NCBI RefSeq assembly: GCF_031755915.1
Contig: NC_083388.1
Span: forward strand, 27,435,001 to 27,499,000
Direction: 5' to 3'
From: Ziziphus jujuba
Taxonomy: Eukaryota; Streptophyta; Magnoliopsida; Rosales; Rhamnaceae
DNA length: 64,000 nucleotides
Shown: positions 26,702 to 39,334 of the stretch, piece after piece
Position numbering within the stretch: the first letter of the stretch is position 1
How the letters are laid out: every line of letters begins with the position of its first letter
Notes under the pieces: model-generated
What the model was told of the DNA's origin: nothing
Seen by the model: only the letters and a program-made list of their open reading frames with translations
Databases searched by the model: none
Position numbers and translations under genes: made by a program

Positions 26702-27975
26702 TTTTTCCTGACTATATAAAGATTAATTGCTAGTGGGTGCGTATATATGATATATATATTTATATATATGTAAGAAAAAATAAGCAAGGTAGATAAATAG
26801 CGAGTCAATGATGCATAAAAGTTAGTGCATATAAAAATGGGATGATTAGGGTTTGATGAGGGTGTCAGAATCAAGTAAAGTTAGAGTGCAAAATTTGATG
26901 TTGCTCCGGTCTAAAGCTCCCCAAAGCAACTTCTTCTTTTGTAAAATGAGTAAGCATATCGGCCCTCACTTCCCCTCTCTTGCTTTGCTTTCTACAAGCC
27001 TTAAGCAAAGTTAGCTAGGCAAAAGACAAAAGCTTTGGCACAAATTTTATCAAAAACTAGCTTTCCATCTCACAACTCATATTAGTTTCGACTAAGGGTA
27101 CTATTTGTCATATATTATATATTTGATCGTGATCATAGTCGAATACGAACAAAGCAATAAAGAAATTTGAGTGGTCAGAAGCAGCTACCATGCATGCAAA
27201 GACAACTCTTTTGTTGTTAATGGAATGAAAGAATCTTACTTACGAAAAGCTTTCATTGTCTAGCTAACTACATGCAAGATATACTTTGTATAAAGGAAAA
27301 GAGATTTTCGATATTAACAAAAGCAAACTTATAATCTATGTGTATGAATACATAAATCTTTCATTCACATACTTGCAAGTTGCAATAGCATATACATACA
27401 TATACATATATATTGATTATTCTTTTCAAACTGTTATATATATATATATATATCTCATGCAGATCCAGGAAATTAATTGAACAGTGCCACTTAATAAAGT
27501 TGTTAATTAGCCTGTAATTGGGAGTCCAGGAAATGAAAGGAGATCGAAGAGTGTGTTTTATTAATAATTCCCACATAAAAATGAACTGAATCGTATAAAT
27601 TTTATACATATTTTAATATTTTAAAAAGGAAAATGATTCTAACGATAAAAGGGAGTGAAATCGATCGTTTTCATACATAGCACTTTGCTTCATGGTGTGA
27701 AGGAATGTTCTTGGTTTGAATAAGGTATAGAATCAAGTATATTACATTGTCGTATGAAAGGAAAAAATGTAAAAGTTTAATTTGCTCCTTGCTCTTTAGT
27801 ATATACATATAATAACACCTGATCAAAAGTCTTAATTTTTGCTCTGCATGCATGTGGAAAAAGGAGGCAAGAATATGTTGCGAGAAAAGATTATTTTTGT
27901 TTGAATTGATTAATCAATATATATATATATATATATTTACTATAAAATACATATATATATATATATATATATATC

Positions 27976-28035
27976 ATTACATATAATCCATTATATTATA
28001 TTTTATATGGAGTTAGATAACGGATTATATGTAAT
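27976..28035. repeat. 14-bp perfect inverted repeat around an AT-rich loop
   Basis: ATTACATATAATCC at 27976-27989 is mirrored by GGATTATATGTAAT at 28022-28035, separated by 32 bp. It lies next to AT dinucleotide runs. It could be the core of a small inverted-repeat element or chance pairing in AT-rich DNA. Confidence 0.6.
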
Positions 28036-31000
28036 TTAGCGTGCATATGTTGGATATCATATTGTATATATATTTTAAAACAAAATTGTATATATATTTA
28101 TATTGAAAATATATATTTGTTGTTACAAAAAGAGTAAAATTAATTAAGATACATTCTTATGATAATAACAATCAATATTTTATATTTTATATTTTATATT
28201 TTAATATAAGAAATCCTCGACTCTCACCGCCCATAGATTCCGTAGGCCTCCAATCAACAAAATTGGATGATTTTGAGCCTTTTTATATACGTTCGCTTTT
28301 AACAAAGCCTAGGATCCTCCTTTAGATTTTTTTAATATTATACGTACCACACCTTAATCTCTTTCCCACCCCATTCCTTCCTCAAAATAAATATGTACAA
28401 GAATACAAGAAAAACAACAATAAATCTTGTTAAGCTTAATTATTTCTCCCTTCCTGTCGAAAATATAAAAAAAGAAAAAAGAAAAAAGAAAAAAAAACTC
28501 CTTTTTATATATATATATATATATATATCCTCTAGTCTATCTAATTTTGAAACAACTATTTTTCATAAAGGAAAATGAAGAAAAAACTCTATATATAGGG
28601 TTAATTAAAAAGGTTAAACATACACTCCCTTGTTAATCAATTATCATCTATCTTTTAACTTTATTACCAAGGAAAAAATTCATTGTCCATCTTCCCCTCA
28701 TTTCTCTTCTATCTACCTTTTTTTCTTTTTTTTTTTCTTTTTTTTCACCCTCGCTAAAACTTATGAACAGGAATTGAGTCTCAAACAAATAATAATTTAC
28801 AAAGCAAAGCTATTGATTTCTTAAAGAAGACAGTAGAAGAAGTACTGTAAGAAGCTCAATTTACTGTTGGTGTAACTAGTTTGACCCAAAAGTAGCAGGT
28901 TAAAGAAAGGAGGTGATGGTTAATTTATAGCTTTTGTTTGTGAAAGAAGTGGGGCAACCTCGGATTCTAGAAAAGTTAACCAATGTTGATATATTTTTAT
29001 GCATTTTACTTTTTATAATAAAAAACGTCTAAAGTCTCACTGTGTGTGTCTGATAAGATGATGCATCATTGGAATTGAAAAAGAGCCTCTATTACCTTTA
29101 GGATATGAGAGAGACCACATCAATCCAAATGCATCCTCAATATTTCTTCATACATTTAATAATATTATATTTACATTATTAGATAAGAAATTCAACTATT
29201 TAATTAAAGGTCCATTGTTCGATAACCCAATTTGTCATTCCTCATTCCAAGGTCCCCTTGTTCTCTTTTACAATTTGTATATGTTTTTAAATAGTAAAAT
29301 ATTATAAAAAGTTTTTCACCACTCGTAGACACACGCGCACATACAACATCATTTAATTTTTTTTATTTTTTTATTTTTTTACAACAAATTTTTTAACTCA
29401 GAAAAAAAAATTCACGGATTAGCTTGAATCTAATCAGCCTCGAATCTGATGTAAAAGATGCATGGATAGGTTTAACTTAGTAATTATATATATATATATA
29501 TATATATAAGCTTCAGGCACTGGATGAGGTCGTTAACCTATTTATATGCAATACTAGTACTTTTTCTCAAGTTATTAAATATAACAAAAATAGGAGTAAT
29601 TATATTCATAATAATCAAACCGTTTGAAATGAGACTTAATTCATATAAGGTTCTACTTAATTTGTTGACTGACATTCAGGCACAAAGGAAAACAAATAAG
29701 AAATCCTCAAAAATTAAAAATTTCCTGATCCTTTATCATTTGAGTTCATCTACTAATGTAGTTTTTTATTTTTTATTTTTCCAAATTATTAAAAATGTAT
29801 AACTAATACTTAATTTAATTGTGTCTAAACAGAAAAACTAATTTCAAATAAGATAATAGCTAGTTTGAGAAGCTGGTATGAATTTTTATAAAGTAGATAT
29901 ATGGTCAAACATATAAATATTTATATATGGAGCGAGAAAAAGATGCAATATATTTTCCATGGTGATGAGGTTAAAGAGAAATGAATTATGGGCATGCAAC
30001 CCCAATAATATATAAAGATGAAGCAACAGAAGATGATGATGATCATGCCCAACAAAGAAGGGACCACAGTAGTGTGATAAAAGGAAAGGAAGCAAAGCAA
30101 CATCTAATCCATCGATCATTTAAGAGGAACAAATAATTATACTGAATGAATGCAAGCCGTCCAATTCAGTACATATTCATCATTCCATTTCCTCTTTATA
30201 CATGATTTTCCTTTCTTTAATCCCAAAAATCACATATATATTCAAAGCTAAATGCTTTCAGCCATTTAATATTACTTTTAGATCTAGCTATATAGTTTCT
30301 GATCATATACACATGGGGCACTAGTGAAAATTACTAGTAAATGAGACTATACTTTTTTGCCATAAAAAGGTTGATTTTGGCTTTGACTGCAAAGACTGAA
30401 TCTTTTAAATACCAACACAATAATTTTAGTTCTCAGACATGTAAAGTATTAAATAAAGATATTTTATCTCCTTTTCTTTCTTTTCTTTTTTTCCTTTCAT
30501 TTATATCCAATTAGTAATAAAATATCATATCATGCAAAAAAATTATTCTTTATCTACTTAATTTATTTTTTTTCTTTGTTATATTTTTATAAATAAGATG
30601 TTATATCATTGATCGACTAATAATAAGAGCAGAAAAATTAAACAAAAGATTTGGATGCAAAGGTACCTACCTATTGGCTTCTTAATTATAGAGATGTAAA
30701 TTCTCAATAAAAGCATTAATCTACTTGAAAGAAATCAAAGATCAGAAATTATAATTCTGTTTATTAATCTTTACAAGACTAATATGACTAGATATATAAG
30801 CATGATTTTAGTTTGTACTTGTGAGTTTGTTTAGTTACTAGAATATATTGCTTGGTAGAAATCAGATGTGTAATCTTGGATGAAAACAAAAAGAGGGTTC
30901 ACTGTTGAATAATCATCCATCATCAACTTTATAGTTCATTTTGGCCAAAAATGATTGCAACTAATAAAAGCTAGCATATTGATCCCCTTGCTTTTATTAC

Positions 31001-31201
31001 CATTTTTTAATATGTGTGTTTTTGTACATTCCAAGCTCTTATATAATTCACTCCTAGTTTTATCCAAAAAAGCTTGTTAAATGACTTTAATTTCTTGTTC
31101 AGGAAATTCCAAATTAAAAAACTGTTCGGATAAGCATTATTGATTTTGTTATAGAAAAACAATAAAGCATATATATTTCCAATAATTAAGAGCCCAAAGA
31201 A

Positions 31202-31351
31202 TAAAAATTATATCTTAAAATAAATAAATAAACACAAAAAAAAAAAAAAACATATCTGAGTTTACTGAATTGCCATAGTAAAAATTATATCTTAATATAA
31301 ATAAATAAATAAACAAAAACAAAAACATATCTGAGTTTACTGAGTTGCCAT
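31202..31351. repeat. Tandem duplication of a 75-bp unit
   Basis: The unit runs from TAAAAATTATATCTTAA through a TAAA/A-rich centre to CATATCTGAGTTTACTGA and TTGCCAT. Copy 1 is 31202-31276 and copy 2 is 31279-31351; they differ by a few substitutions and by the length of the A-rich centre. Confidence 0.88.
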
Positions 31352-32373
31352 TCCGAGATAAATTAAAGCATTATGAGGAAAGATTAGGAAGAATAAAGTC
31401 GGAAGAAGAATGGAAAAATGATGGAGAAATTTTCTTGAGATTCTCCAATCGTGACAATGATGATCACAACCCGCACGAGTCTTTTCATTGGATTCTCTTA
31501 TTTATGCTGGTCTCTGCTTAGACACCCAGACACCCACATATCTGACAACATGATCTCAACCCTTCAATTATTTTTATTTTTATTTTATTTTTATCATTTT
31601 TTTAATTTATAATTTAATTAAAACTCCACCACTCTCTTTTCTAATTCCACCCTGCTTTACTACTTCCACTCAAAAATAAAATAAAATAAAATAAAAAATA
31701 AATAATTGTATTCTGGCCCAAAATTTGCAATTTTCTATTGCCACAGTCTGAAAAATTAAGCCTTTACCCTTATCTTCTTCTACTTGCAGGCCAAAAGTGG
31801 CCTTGTAACAACACCTTTTTTGGAAGTCTTTTGCAGGCTAGCTGGAGAAGTGAGTAGAAGACATGTTTCACATCTATTGTAGGGGTGCATGTACCATTCG
31901 GTGGACCCTCATTTTTATTTTATCTTCTTTTTATTATTTACCATTTTAGCTATCCATTCGGGCTATTAATTAGCATACATAAATCTTGCTAAGTAATTCA
32001 TAATTACTTAGCTTTAGCATACATGAAAATATATAAGAAAGAAGAGAGAAGGTTGTCTACGCACAAAAAGGAGTCAATGCTTTTCTTACGTTTGACTTAA
32101 CAAACCAAATTTGATGATTACATTTCCATACAAAAACCACACTCCAAAAAAAATAAAAATAAAAATAAAAATAAAAATTCAATACAAACTCACCAAACCC
32201 ACATGGTCAGCCGAATACATTAATTGAAAACCAAGGCATTAAGGCTAAACCTAATTGGACAAACCCAGCTAAATTTACTCATTAGTATACCCTACAAATT
32301 GAAAAACCCAACATCAAATTGGAAAATAAATAAACAAAATAAATAAAGCAAAACAAAATATGCTTCTCTTTTT

Positions 32374-32408
<35 letters not shown>

Positions 32409-32538
32409 CACTCGCTCAAAAAAACCACCAAGTACAAACTAGTTAATATTGATTAAGAGATCATCTCTTTTTAATTACTAATATGGTAAATGATCTTTTA
32501 ATTAACTTCTATGCAATACGCTGGTTTTGTGTTGTAAT

Positions 32539-32973
32539 TCAAACTGAAATACCGCGAAGTGCGAAGGAGAAGAAGAGCTCTAAATCCGGTGGGGCATAGA
32601 AAGCGATTGGAGACCTTTGCAACGTTGAAAAATCTGAAACTACTCTTTGCTTCTTCGGTGCCGGTGGACACGTCACGATCTCCGGTATCCGAAATCTCTG
32701 AGCTTTCGGCGTTGAACATTCACTAGTAGAGACACCATCATCATCATCATCATTATCAACATTAATAACACCTTCAAACTTATCAATCTTGTTGTTTTCA
32801 ATCTTCAAAAACTCATTAGAAGATGAATTTTGAGTAAATGCTTCTTGATTCTTGGTGGGTCCTACAATCTGCTTGATATTCTTCAGCTGGGTGGTTTTCC
32901 TTCTTCTTCTTGTTGTCGTCGTCTTTCTTGCTGTACTACTACTTCTTGTTCTTATTCTTCCAGAGGGAGCCAT
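32539..32973 (-). CDS. SIAMESE-related (SMR) cyclin-dependent kinase inhibitor
   Basis: An intronless 144-aa nuclear protein. SMR proteins bind CDK-cyclin complexes and block mitosis, favouring endoreduplication and stress arrest. The N-terminus is basic (MAPSGRIRTRSSS, then RRRRKTT), consistent with nuclear location. A run of Asp residues (NVDNDDDDDG) precedes the conserved family block STPKAQRFRIPEIVTCPPAP followed by KKQR (about residues 87-110), and near the C-terminus is IAFYAPPDLELFFSFALR (about residues 123-140). These match the SMR motif order, including the CPPAP(K/R)K core and the PDLE-FF end. I cannot assign which SMR number it is. It is isolated, with about 8 kb of non-coding DNA on its 3' side and 2.9 kb on its 5' side. 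Confidence 0.9.
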   Translation of the reverse strand: MAPSGRIRTRSSSTARKTTTTRRRRKTTQLKNIKQIVGPTKNQEAFTQNSSSNEFLKIENNKIDKFEGVINVDNDDDDDGVSTSECSTPKAQRFRIPEIVTCPPAPKKQRVVSDFSTLQRSPIAFYAPPDLELFFSFALRGISV

Positions 32974-33576
32974 TAGAATGGGATATGAATAAGATTTAGT
33001 GGAAGAATGTATAGTATATGAATATATGCTACAAACTTTACCAAGTTATATATAAGAAGAAAAAAATAAAAATAGAAAATTTCCTAATCTATATTGGAAG
33101 GAGCACTATAAAGCAACTAAATTTGACTGAAAAAGTTGAAGAAAAGCTAAGTGATTTAAACACCCTTTGGAAACAAACTTTTATCAATTACTCATATACA
33201 CCAAGTACTTCTTCTAAGGAAACTCTATACCTTCAGAAACTCTCTGAAATTCTAGCCTAAAAGATGACCACCCAACCAGAAGAGATCATCATCATCATTA
33301 TATATGCTCTCTCTGCTAAGTTTTTCTACAAAGGACCAAGAAAAGCTACCAACTTTACCCGAGTTCCAGTGTGATCAAAAACACTGTCACCGTTATTCTT
33401 TTACCAAAACCATCCTTGATAATGAAGGACAAGAATAACAGCTTTATACATATGTTAAAAGAAAAACCCACTAAGTAAGATATTTGAAGGGAAACCAAAA
33501 AAAAAAAAAAAACCTAAAACCCACTTGCTGTAAAACTTGAAAAACCCCTTATTAAAACCCTATGGAATGCAGAGAG

Positions 33577-33615
<39 letters not shown>

Positions 33616-35893
33616 GAGAGATTTCGAAGTTGGATCTTTGCTAAGGGCTTATATTGATTAGGTGGATAATACGGGCAGGTCTGACCGCTGCCCTTGTTAG
33701 AGAGAGCTAGTTCAAATTTTTGTGCGGATTAATTAAGAATTTACATTGGGCAGCGGGCAAGCTGCCCCAGTTTATAAAGATTTGGAAAGTGATTTAAGAC
33801 TTGGTTTTCTTTCATGGTTTTCGTTCTCTAATTTTTTTTTTTTTTTCTCAAAAGTTGGTTCAGCAATGAATAATTACGGTTTCCTTTTTTTTTTTTTTTT
33901 TTTCCTGTCAATTACAAATTAATCATATATTTGTCCTTTCACATCAAGGTTTATTTGATAAAATCTCTTTCACCACATGTTAAACTGGAGTTTACATATG
34001 CTTATTTTTCCACATCAATGATAGTTATATAAATCTTTTCAAAACGCGTTTTTTAGATAAAATATAATTATCACACTTTTCTTAAAGTGCATCATGTAGA
34101 CCATACCACAAATCGTCTAAGTTTTTCTTATTGTTAATGGTATTTATTTTGTGAATTTTAAATTATAATTTAATAAAAAATTTAAAGATTAATTGAAAAA
34201 AAAAGGAACCCACTAAACCAGGCAAAACTTTAGAGGGAAAAAAGATATTTCAAATTTCAGTGCATCATGGGGATTACATAGAATAAGAATAATTTTTGGG
34301 CAGCTACCCGAGGAACAGTTAATAGTTAAGATTCTCATAGATAATCAAATATATAATTAATAGTTAAAATAGTTAATTAATAGGTTGAAAATTGAGAGAG
34401 CAAAAGGGGCTGGGAAATAGTCAGACACTGTTTTGTCTTGTAGCCCTTTTTTTTTGTTTTCATTATTTATTTTTGTGGAGTATCAGCGGTTTAGACATTT
34501 ATAAGAAATATTCATGCATGTTGTGATGCTCCCTTGTTTTCCCCTTCTTTTTTGGCCTTTTCTTAAAACAATTTCCAGTACTACTCAGAGTATCCTAAAA
34601 GGGTTGATTGATCATGAGTTCTACACGTGGCCGAGTTAAACAGATTTAAGACATAAATTTTGTTTTGAACATCTAAAGGTGAAAAAAAAAATAATAATAA
34701 AATAAAAATAAAAACTCCATTAAGGTCAATGGAAGAGAGTTTCACAATGATTTTCAATAAATTTAAGACCTATTTGAAGGTTTCCAATATTGGAGATATC
34801 ATTACACATCATGTCTTAATTATTGAAGTAAATTTGTCATATATATATATATCAGTGTATAGTCACAGGCTATTTTCTACTCTAACAATATTGGTTTCTA
34901 TATAATTGTGTATATAAATATATATATATATATATATTTATACAACTACCAAGTTGTTTGTGCATGTGGCAGGCAGTGAATGGAACTTTTGCATGGCTGT
35001 TAAGTACAAGGTTGACTTACGAGAGAATTAATTACTTCAAAAAGCTGCTAACCCTAGACTATTACTTGGCCAGAGCATCTTCTTGTTTTTCCCCATGGTT
35101 ATTTTGTTTCTTGGCTTTTTTATATGGAGTTCTCTCTAAATTTTACATTTATATCAAAGTATAATATTATATGTATCGGCAAAAGAAATTTCTTTAAAAA
35201 AAAATGGTGTTAATGTAATTAATTGATGTTCACAATGTTTCAACTGGTGGGTTTACCATGCACATGAATTCTGTGAGCAGATTAAGTGTAAACTATGAGA
35301 ATGATAGTTACCAAAGCCTTGAGATTCTCAATGCAATAATGAAACTAAATGAAATTTATAGTTTCTAAAACCATCAGAATTTCCAAGAGCTACTTAATTT
35401 ACATATTCATGGCATCTTGGTAGTTATAGTCAATAGTTTTTTGCTGGGGAATAACAATGGTCAGCACAATCATTGCTTCATGGAGATATTGGCACCTAAA
35501 CATTTTATCGAATTTACAAGTTATTCACTTATAATCAAACATCAATCCGAGATCTTTAATTCTGGTGAGCAACTTGATTTTCCAAGGTTCACTGTATTAG
35601 TAAACATTAACATTCACAGACAATTTCAAATTCTAAATTACAACTTGCTAGTAATCCACCACTTTGCCAATCGATAACAAAAAGAAATAGAAGCAGAGAA
35701 CCAAAATCTGTAACCAAAATCTAACTAAATATGCATAGCTTCTTGTCTAATTCTAAAACATATAAATGTTACTACCAAACAACAATCTGGAAACATACAA
35801 CATCTAATTGGAAGTTATGAAACAAAATTTCATACAATTAAAAGGGGAAAACAACTAAGAAACAGCAATTGGTAACAGAGATCCAACTGGGAG
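32974..35893. other. SMR leader/promoter and intergenic region
   Basis: The minus-strand SMR promoter and leader should lie here. A GA microsatellite (about 33581-33625) sits some 620 bp above the ATG. Beyond 33.8 kb the DNA is AT-rich with T-runs (33831-33846, 33885-33902) and AT microsatellites (34840-34851, 34919-34936). The last part, to 35893, is probably the 3' UTR of the RRM gene. No other gene is visible. Confidence 0.5.
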
Positions 35894-36625
35894 TCATCGT
35901 CCTCTTGATAAAGCTTCATCCAACTCCTCGTGTGATGATGGGAACAATTCTATATATCGACTCCCAAGTGTCATCCTATCCTTTGCCATTGCTGCCTTAG
36001 AATCTTCTGCATTCGCAAACTCCACAAATGCTTCTCCGGTTGGCCTTCCTTCTGAATTCATTGTAAAATGGACCGAGTCTTTTGACAACACAAAATCCTT
36101 AAAGAACTCAATTATGTCATCCTTTCCAGCAGAAAATGGCAGCCCCCTCAATCGCAACACCCCTGTATGTTCAGCTGTTTCCTTCCCTTCACTATAAGAT
36201 TTAGCCCTCGGGATACTTCTGCGAGGGGAACCACCACGAGCATCTGAAACTTCATATGCTATTGCCTTGTAATATTCCTGCCTCTTACTTCTAAAAACCT
36301 CAACATACCTCCTTCCCATGTTGTGCCTATTTCTTTGAAGTGCAAAATCAACCTGAAGAGGATACCCCAGGACACAAAATGCTTCCCCTGTGAACTTGCC
36401 ATTCTTGTGGACAAAAAGAACATCGACAATGTCCAGACCATGGAAGAACTCGGCCACATCAGTTTCCGTGCAATCAAATGGAAGACCACGCAGTTTTACA
36501 ACAGGAAAAGGTGGAGGCTGTCCTACATATGCATAAGGAGTTGGATTGTACATGAAGCTTGAACCAGGGGAAGCCCCATAGAATGAAGAACCCTGTTCAA
36601 CAACCCGCTGACGCTTGGCACTCAT
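35894..36625 (-). CDS. Two-qRRM RNA-binding protein (hnRNP F/H / GRSF1-like)
   Basis: An uninterrupted 243-aa frame. After MSAKRQRVVEQ and a Tyr/Pro-rich stretch come two quasi-RRM domains: the first begins VVKLRGLPFDCTETDVAEFF (about residue 42) with GEAFCVLGY as its RNP-like strand, the second begins VLRLRGLPFSAGKDDIIEFF (about residue 156) with GEAFVEFANAEDS. Both have the LRGLPF signature of the hnRNP F/H, ESRP and GRSF1 group, which bind G-rich RNA and affect splicing or polyadenylation. Between them is a Ser/Arg-containing linker (GGSPRRSIPRAKSYS). The tail is ELDEALSRGR. Arabidopsis has similar two-qRRM proteins. A large 5'-UTR intron is likely, with a donor near 37625 on the minus strand. 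The targets are not known from the sequence. Confidence 0.9.
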   Translation of the reverse strand: MSAKRQRVVEQGSSFYGASPGSSFMYNPTPYAYVGQPPPFPVVKLRGLPFDCTETDVAEFFHGLDIVDVLFVHKNGKFTGEAFCVLGYPLQVDFALQRNRHNMGRRYVEVFRSKRQEYYKAIAYEVSDARGGSPRRSIPRAKSYSEGKETAEHTGVLRLRGLPFSAGKDDIIEFFKDFVLSKDSVHFTMNSEGRPTGEAFVEFANAEDSKAAMAKDRMTLGSRYIELFPSSHEELDEALSRGR

Positions 36626-37850
36626 TTCACGTCCATCCCCACCATCATTATATTTTCTTTAAGTAACCATGAATTCAACCAAAAAGGACAAAGGGAACTC
36701 ATCAAATACATTATGCAGAAACCGAAAACATGTCAATTCTTAGATTTTCAATTCTACTTCGAAACTAATTAATACATCTCTCAAACAGTTGCATATTTCA
36801 AAGCAATTAAAGTAAATCCCTCAGTCATCCTAAACTGGATCTACATAGAAATTACGGTAGTTGCTATTCCATAACAGTTCAATTTAGTATATGTTCAGTC
36901 CACTATTCTCCCAAGTTATTTGTTTATTTTAACTGGAATTCATTTCAAAATTATGATATACATATGGTAATAGAACAAAACAGTATGAAGCGAAAACCTA
37001 AAGACATTCAAAAAATGCCCTTTATCCCAAATAATTCAACAACAAAATGAGGGAAAATAAATGACTAAAAAGTTTCAAATTCACAAATAAAACAGCATGA
37101 TCATTGTCTATCTATACAATTACCAACAAAAATAAATAAATAAATAAATAAAATTTTGTCTATCTATACCGTAATTAAGATTCATAGGCTTCTAACACAT
37201 GGGGTCAAAGAATGTGAATATGCGGCTAGTATGCAATTTATCCATAATAGGGATTTTTCTAACTCCATCCGAAGTAGTTCAAAATTCAAACTTCCAACCT
37301 CAAGAACTACTAAATTCACAAACTTTTCAAATCGAACCCAAATTTTAACTAAGAGGGTTAATTCATTAAGTTCCGAGGTAATAATAGATAAGACATCAAA
37401 ACCCAAGAAAAATTAAACCAAAACATCATGGAAAATAATTTTTTTTTAAAAAAAAAAAAAAGGTAAGGGGTTTCGTCGATAAAAACCCATATAAGGGGAG
37501 AAAAAAAAAAAAAAAAAAAGCAAATCTTTTTGAGAAAGAAATAAGCAGCGAAAATCAGAAGAGAAAACCAATCTGAACAAAGTGGAAAAATAAAATATAA
37601 AAATTAAAAGGAAAAATCGCATACCCTCTGTAGAACATTTTTTTTTTTTTTTTTGCCTTATTGGTCTTATAATATCGTCTTGTTCCCTTAGATGGCCTCT
37701 GACTGTATACGAAATTGGTATTGTCAGCGTCGAACACAATTGTCTTCAACAAAATCTGGGTCTCCGTGTGTATTCCCCTTCTGAAAATCGATGTGTGTGT
37801 TTTCCGGACCGACCAAAACAACGACGTAGTATTCACAAATACTACTGGTT
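36626..37850 (-). promoter_or_regulatory. Leader region of the RRM gene with probable UTR intron
   Basis: A minus-strand donor GAGG|GTATGC lies at about 37625, and no coding frame lies between it and the ATG at 36625, so an intron of roughly 0.95 kb in the 5' UTR is plausible. The acceptor was not fixed. The interval contains A/T-runs near 37441, 37501 and 37639. The upstream DNA to 37850 is likely promoter. Confidence 0.4.
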
Positions 37851-37980
37851 TTGGTGGGCTTCTATGTTTGGGCCTGTCGATTGTAATAGGCCTATGGCTG
37901 TGATCTATCCTGAATGTATTGAGGCTCTAATTAGAAAGGCCCACTTGAAATAAATCTTCTCCTTTAAAAGGTTGCTTGGT

Positions 37981-38021
<41 letters not shown>

Positions 38022-39296
38022 CTTTCTGATTTTATTTTTTAAATTCTGATCATCTATGCATTAAATGATGATCAATATTCATAAAAAAAAATAAAAAATA
38101 AAAAATAAAGAAAAGAAACTATGCTAATCAGTCATGAATTTCCCTCATCTTTTTCTGGCTCTATTTGGCATGGATTTTGTTTAGTGCATGCTTTGAACTT
38201 TAACTTCTTCACAAGAGTTTAATGAGAGGTCACATGTTATTGGTTTGGGTTCCAAAAAAACTGTCCAAACAGTATGAAAAGCTATTTTTGAGCTTCAAAA
38301 GTTAAAACCAACATTTAAGGGGGAAAAAAAAAAGTCATAGCAACTAGAACCTTTGATGATAGATAATACTAAGCCCAACAAGGAGATGATTAAAAATGGG
38401 CCGCAAGTGAAAAGTGTAAGCCCAAAAGGAAGTTTTTAATGCAGTATTAGAGTCGAAGACATTGAAGTTTGAACGTAACGTGGGGGTCAAGATTTGTGGG
38501 TGGGAGTTTTGGTCGTTGGTGGGCTATGCATATTCAATTTGTAAACGTTTGAGACTTGGCTTCTGTAATTTGTTAATTAATGTCTTGCAAGTTAAACGAA
38601 CTCAATCATAGAACGGATCCCGGAGTGATTAGAATCCTTCACTTCTTGTTCTCTCAACCTTCACACGGCGAGTGTTCACCAAACGCTCTGGAAAAAACAA
38701 TTAGAAACAAAACGTGGAAACTATTTAAAGTGGTGTTTGTTTGGTGCAAGTGGGAATGTAACATTCAAAAACATAACACGTTTGAATACAGACAAGAAGA
38801 TTCTCTCACGTGGCAAAGAAAGAAATGCCTAACAATTTGGAGGGGAAAACCGTCCAGGTGGGCAGAGACCAGAAAAACTAAAATGAAGCTTTTGATTTTT
38901 ACGATTTTTGGGGTCTTTTTTTTTTTTTTTTTTTATATATATATATATATATAAATTAAAAGCATGCCTTTTTGTGTGGAGACTTTTGGACCTCAAATTT
39001 TGTTTGGTTACCAATCACGCACCTTGAAAATCTTCCCTTCAGCGCCTTCGTTTTTGGAATACCAAATTTTCTCTCTTTCTTTCTCTCTGTTCCTCAACTT
39101 CTAGCTATTCTCAAAAGTTCATGAATCTTTGACTTGGACTCGCTAAATCTTTCAGTTTTCTTCGATACAGAATCTTGGCATTCTCATTTGGGTATCTCTT
39201 AGTTTCTTGAATTACAACTACAAAGACTCTGTCTTGCACATTCTTTTTGATCTGGGTATAAGGGTGTTTCTTTTGTTTTTTGTTCCAAGCTTAGAG

Positions 39297-39331
<35 letters not shown>
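37851..39331. promoter_or_regulatory. Divergent region upstream of the RRM (-) and RbcX (+) genes
   Basis: Contains an AT microsatellite (37982-38019), a T-run followed by an AT run (38918-38953), a CT-rich patch at about 39068-39098 (a typical plant Y-patch position) and a GA microsatellite (39299-39330) that ends one base before the RbcX ATG. The 124-aa plus frame at 38580-38954 has no family features. Confidence 0.5.

Positions 39332-39334
<3 letters not shown>

Larger units (their letters stand above)
24253..32538. other. Gene-poor AT-rich spacer of about 8 kb
   Basis: No frame in this stretch shows protein-family features; the frames present are short and low in complexity. It contains several AT microsatellites (about 25302-25318, 26670-26692, 27437-27452, 27919-27973, 28506-28528, 29487-29509), TTTTATA-type repeats at 28174-28204, a 14-bp inverted repeat at 27976-28035 and a 75-bp tandem duplication at 31202-31351. 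I looked for conserved miRNA sequences by eye and recognised none. Non-coding RNAs or distal regulatory sites cannot be excluded. Confidence 0.6.

Noticed and set aside
26880..27060. Possible miRNA precursor around GCTCCGGTCTAAAGCTCC
   Set aside because: No extended fold-back and no match to a conserved miRNA that I recall.
38580..38954. 124-aa plus-strand open frame
   Set aside because: No protein-family signature, ends in a T-run and AT microsatellite, and lies in the likely promoter of RbcX.
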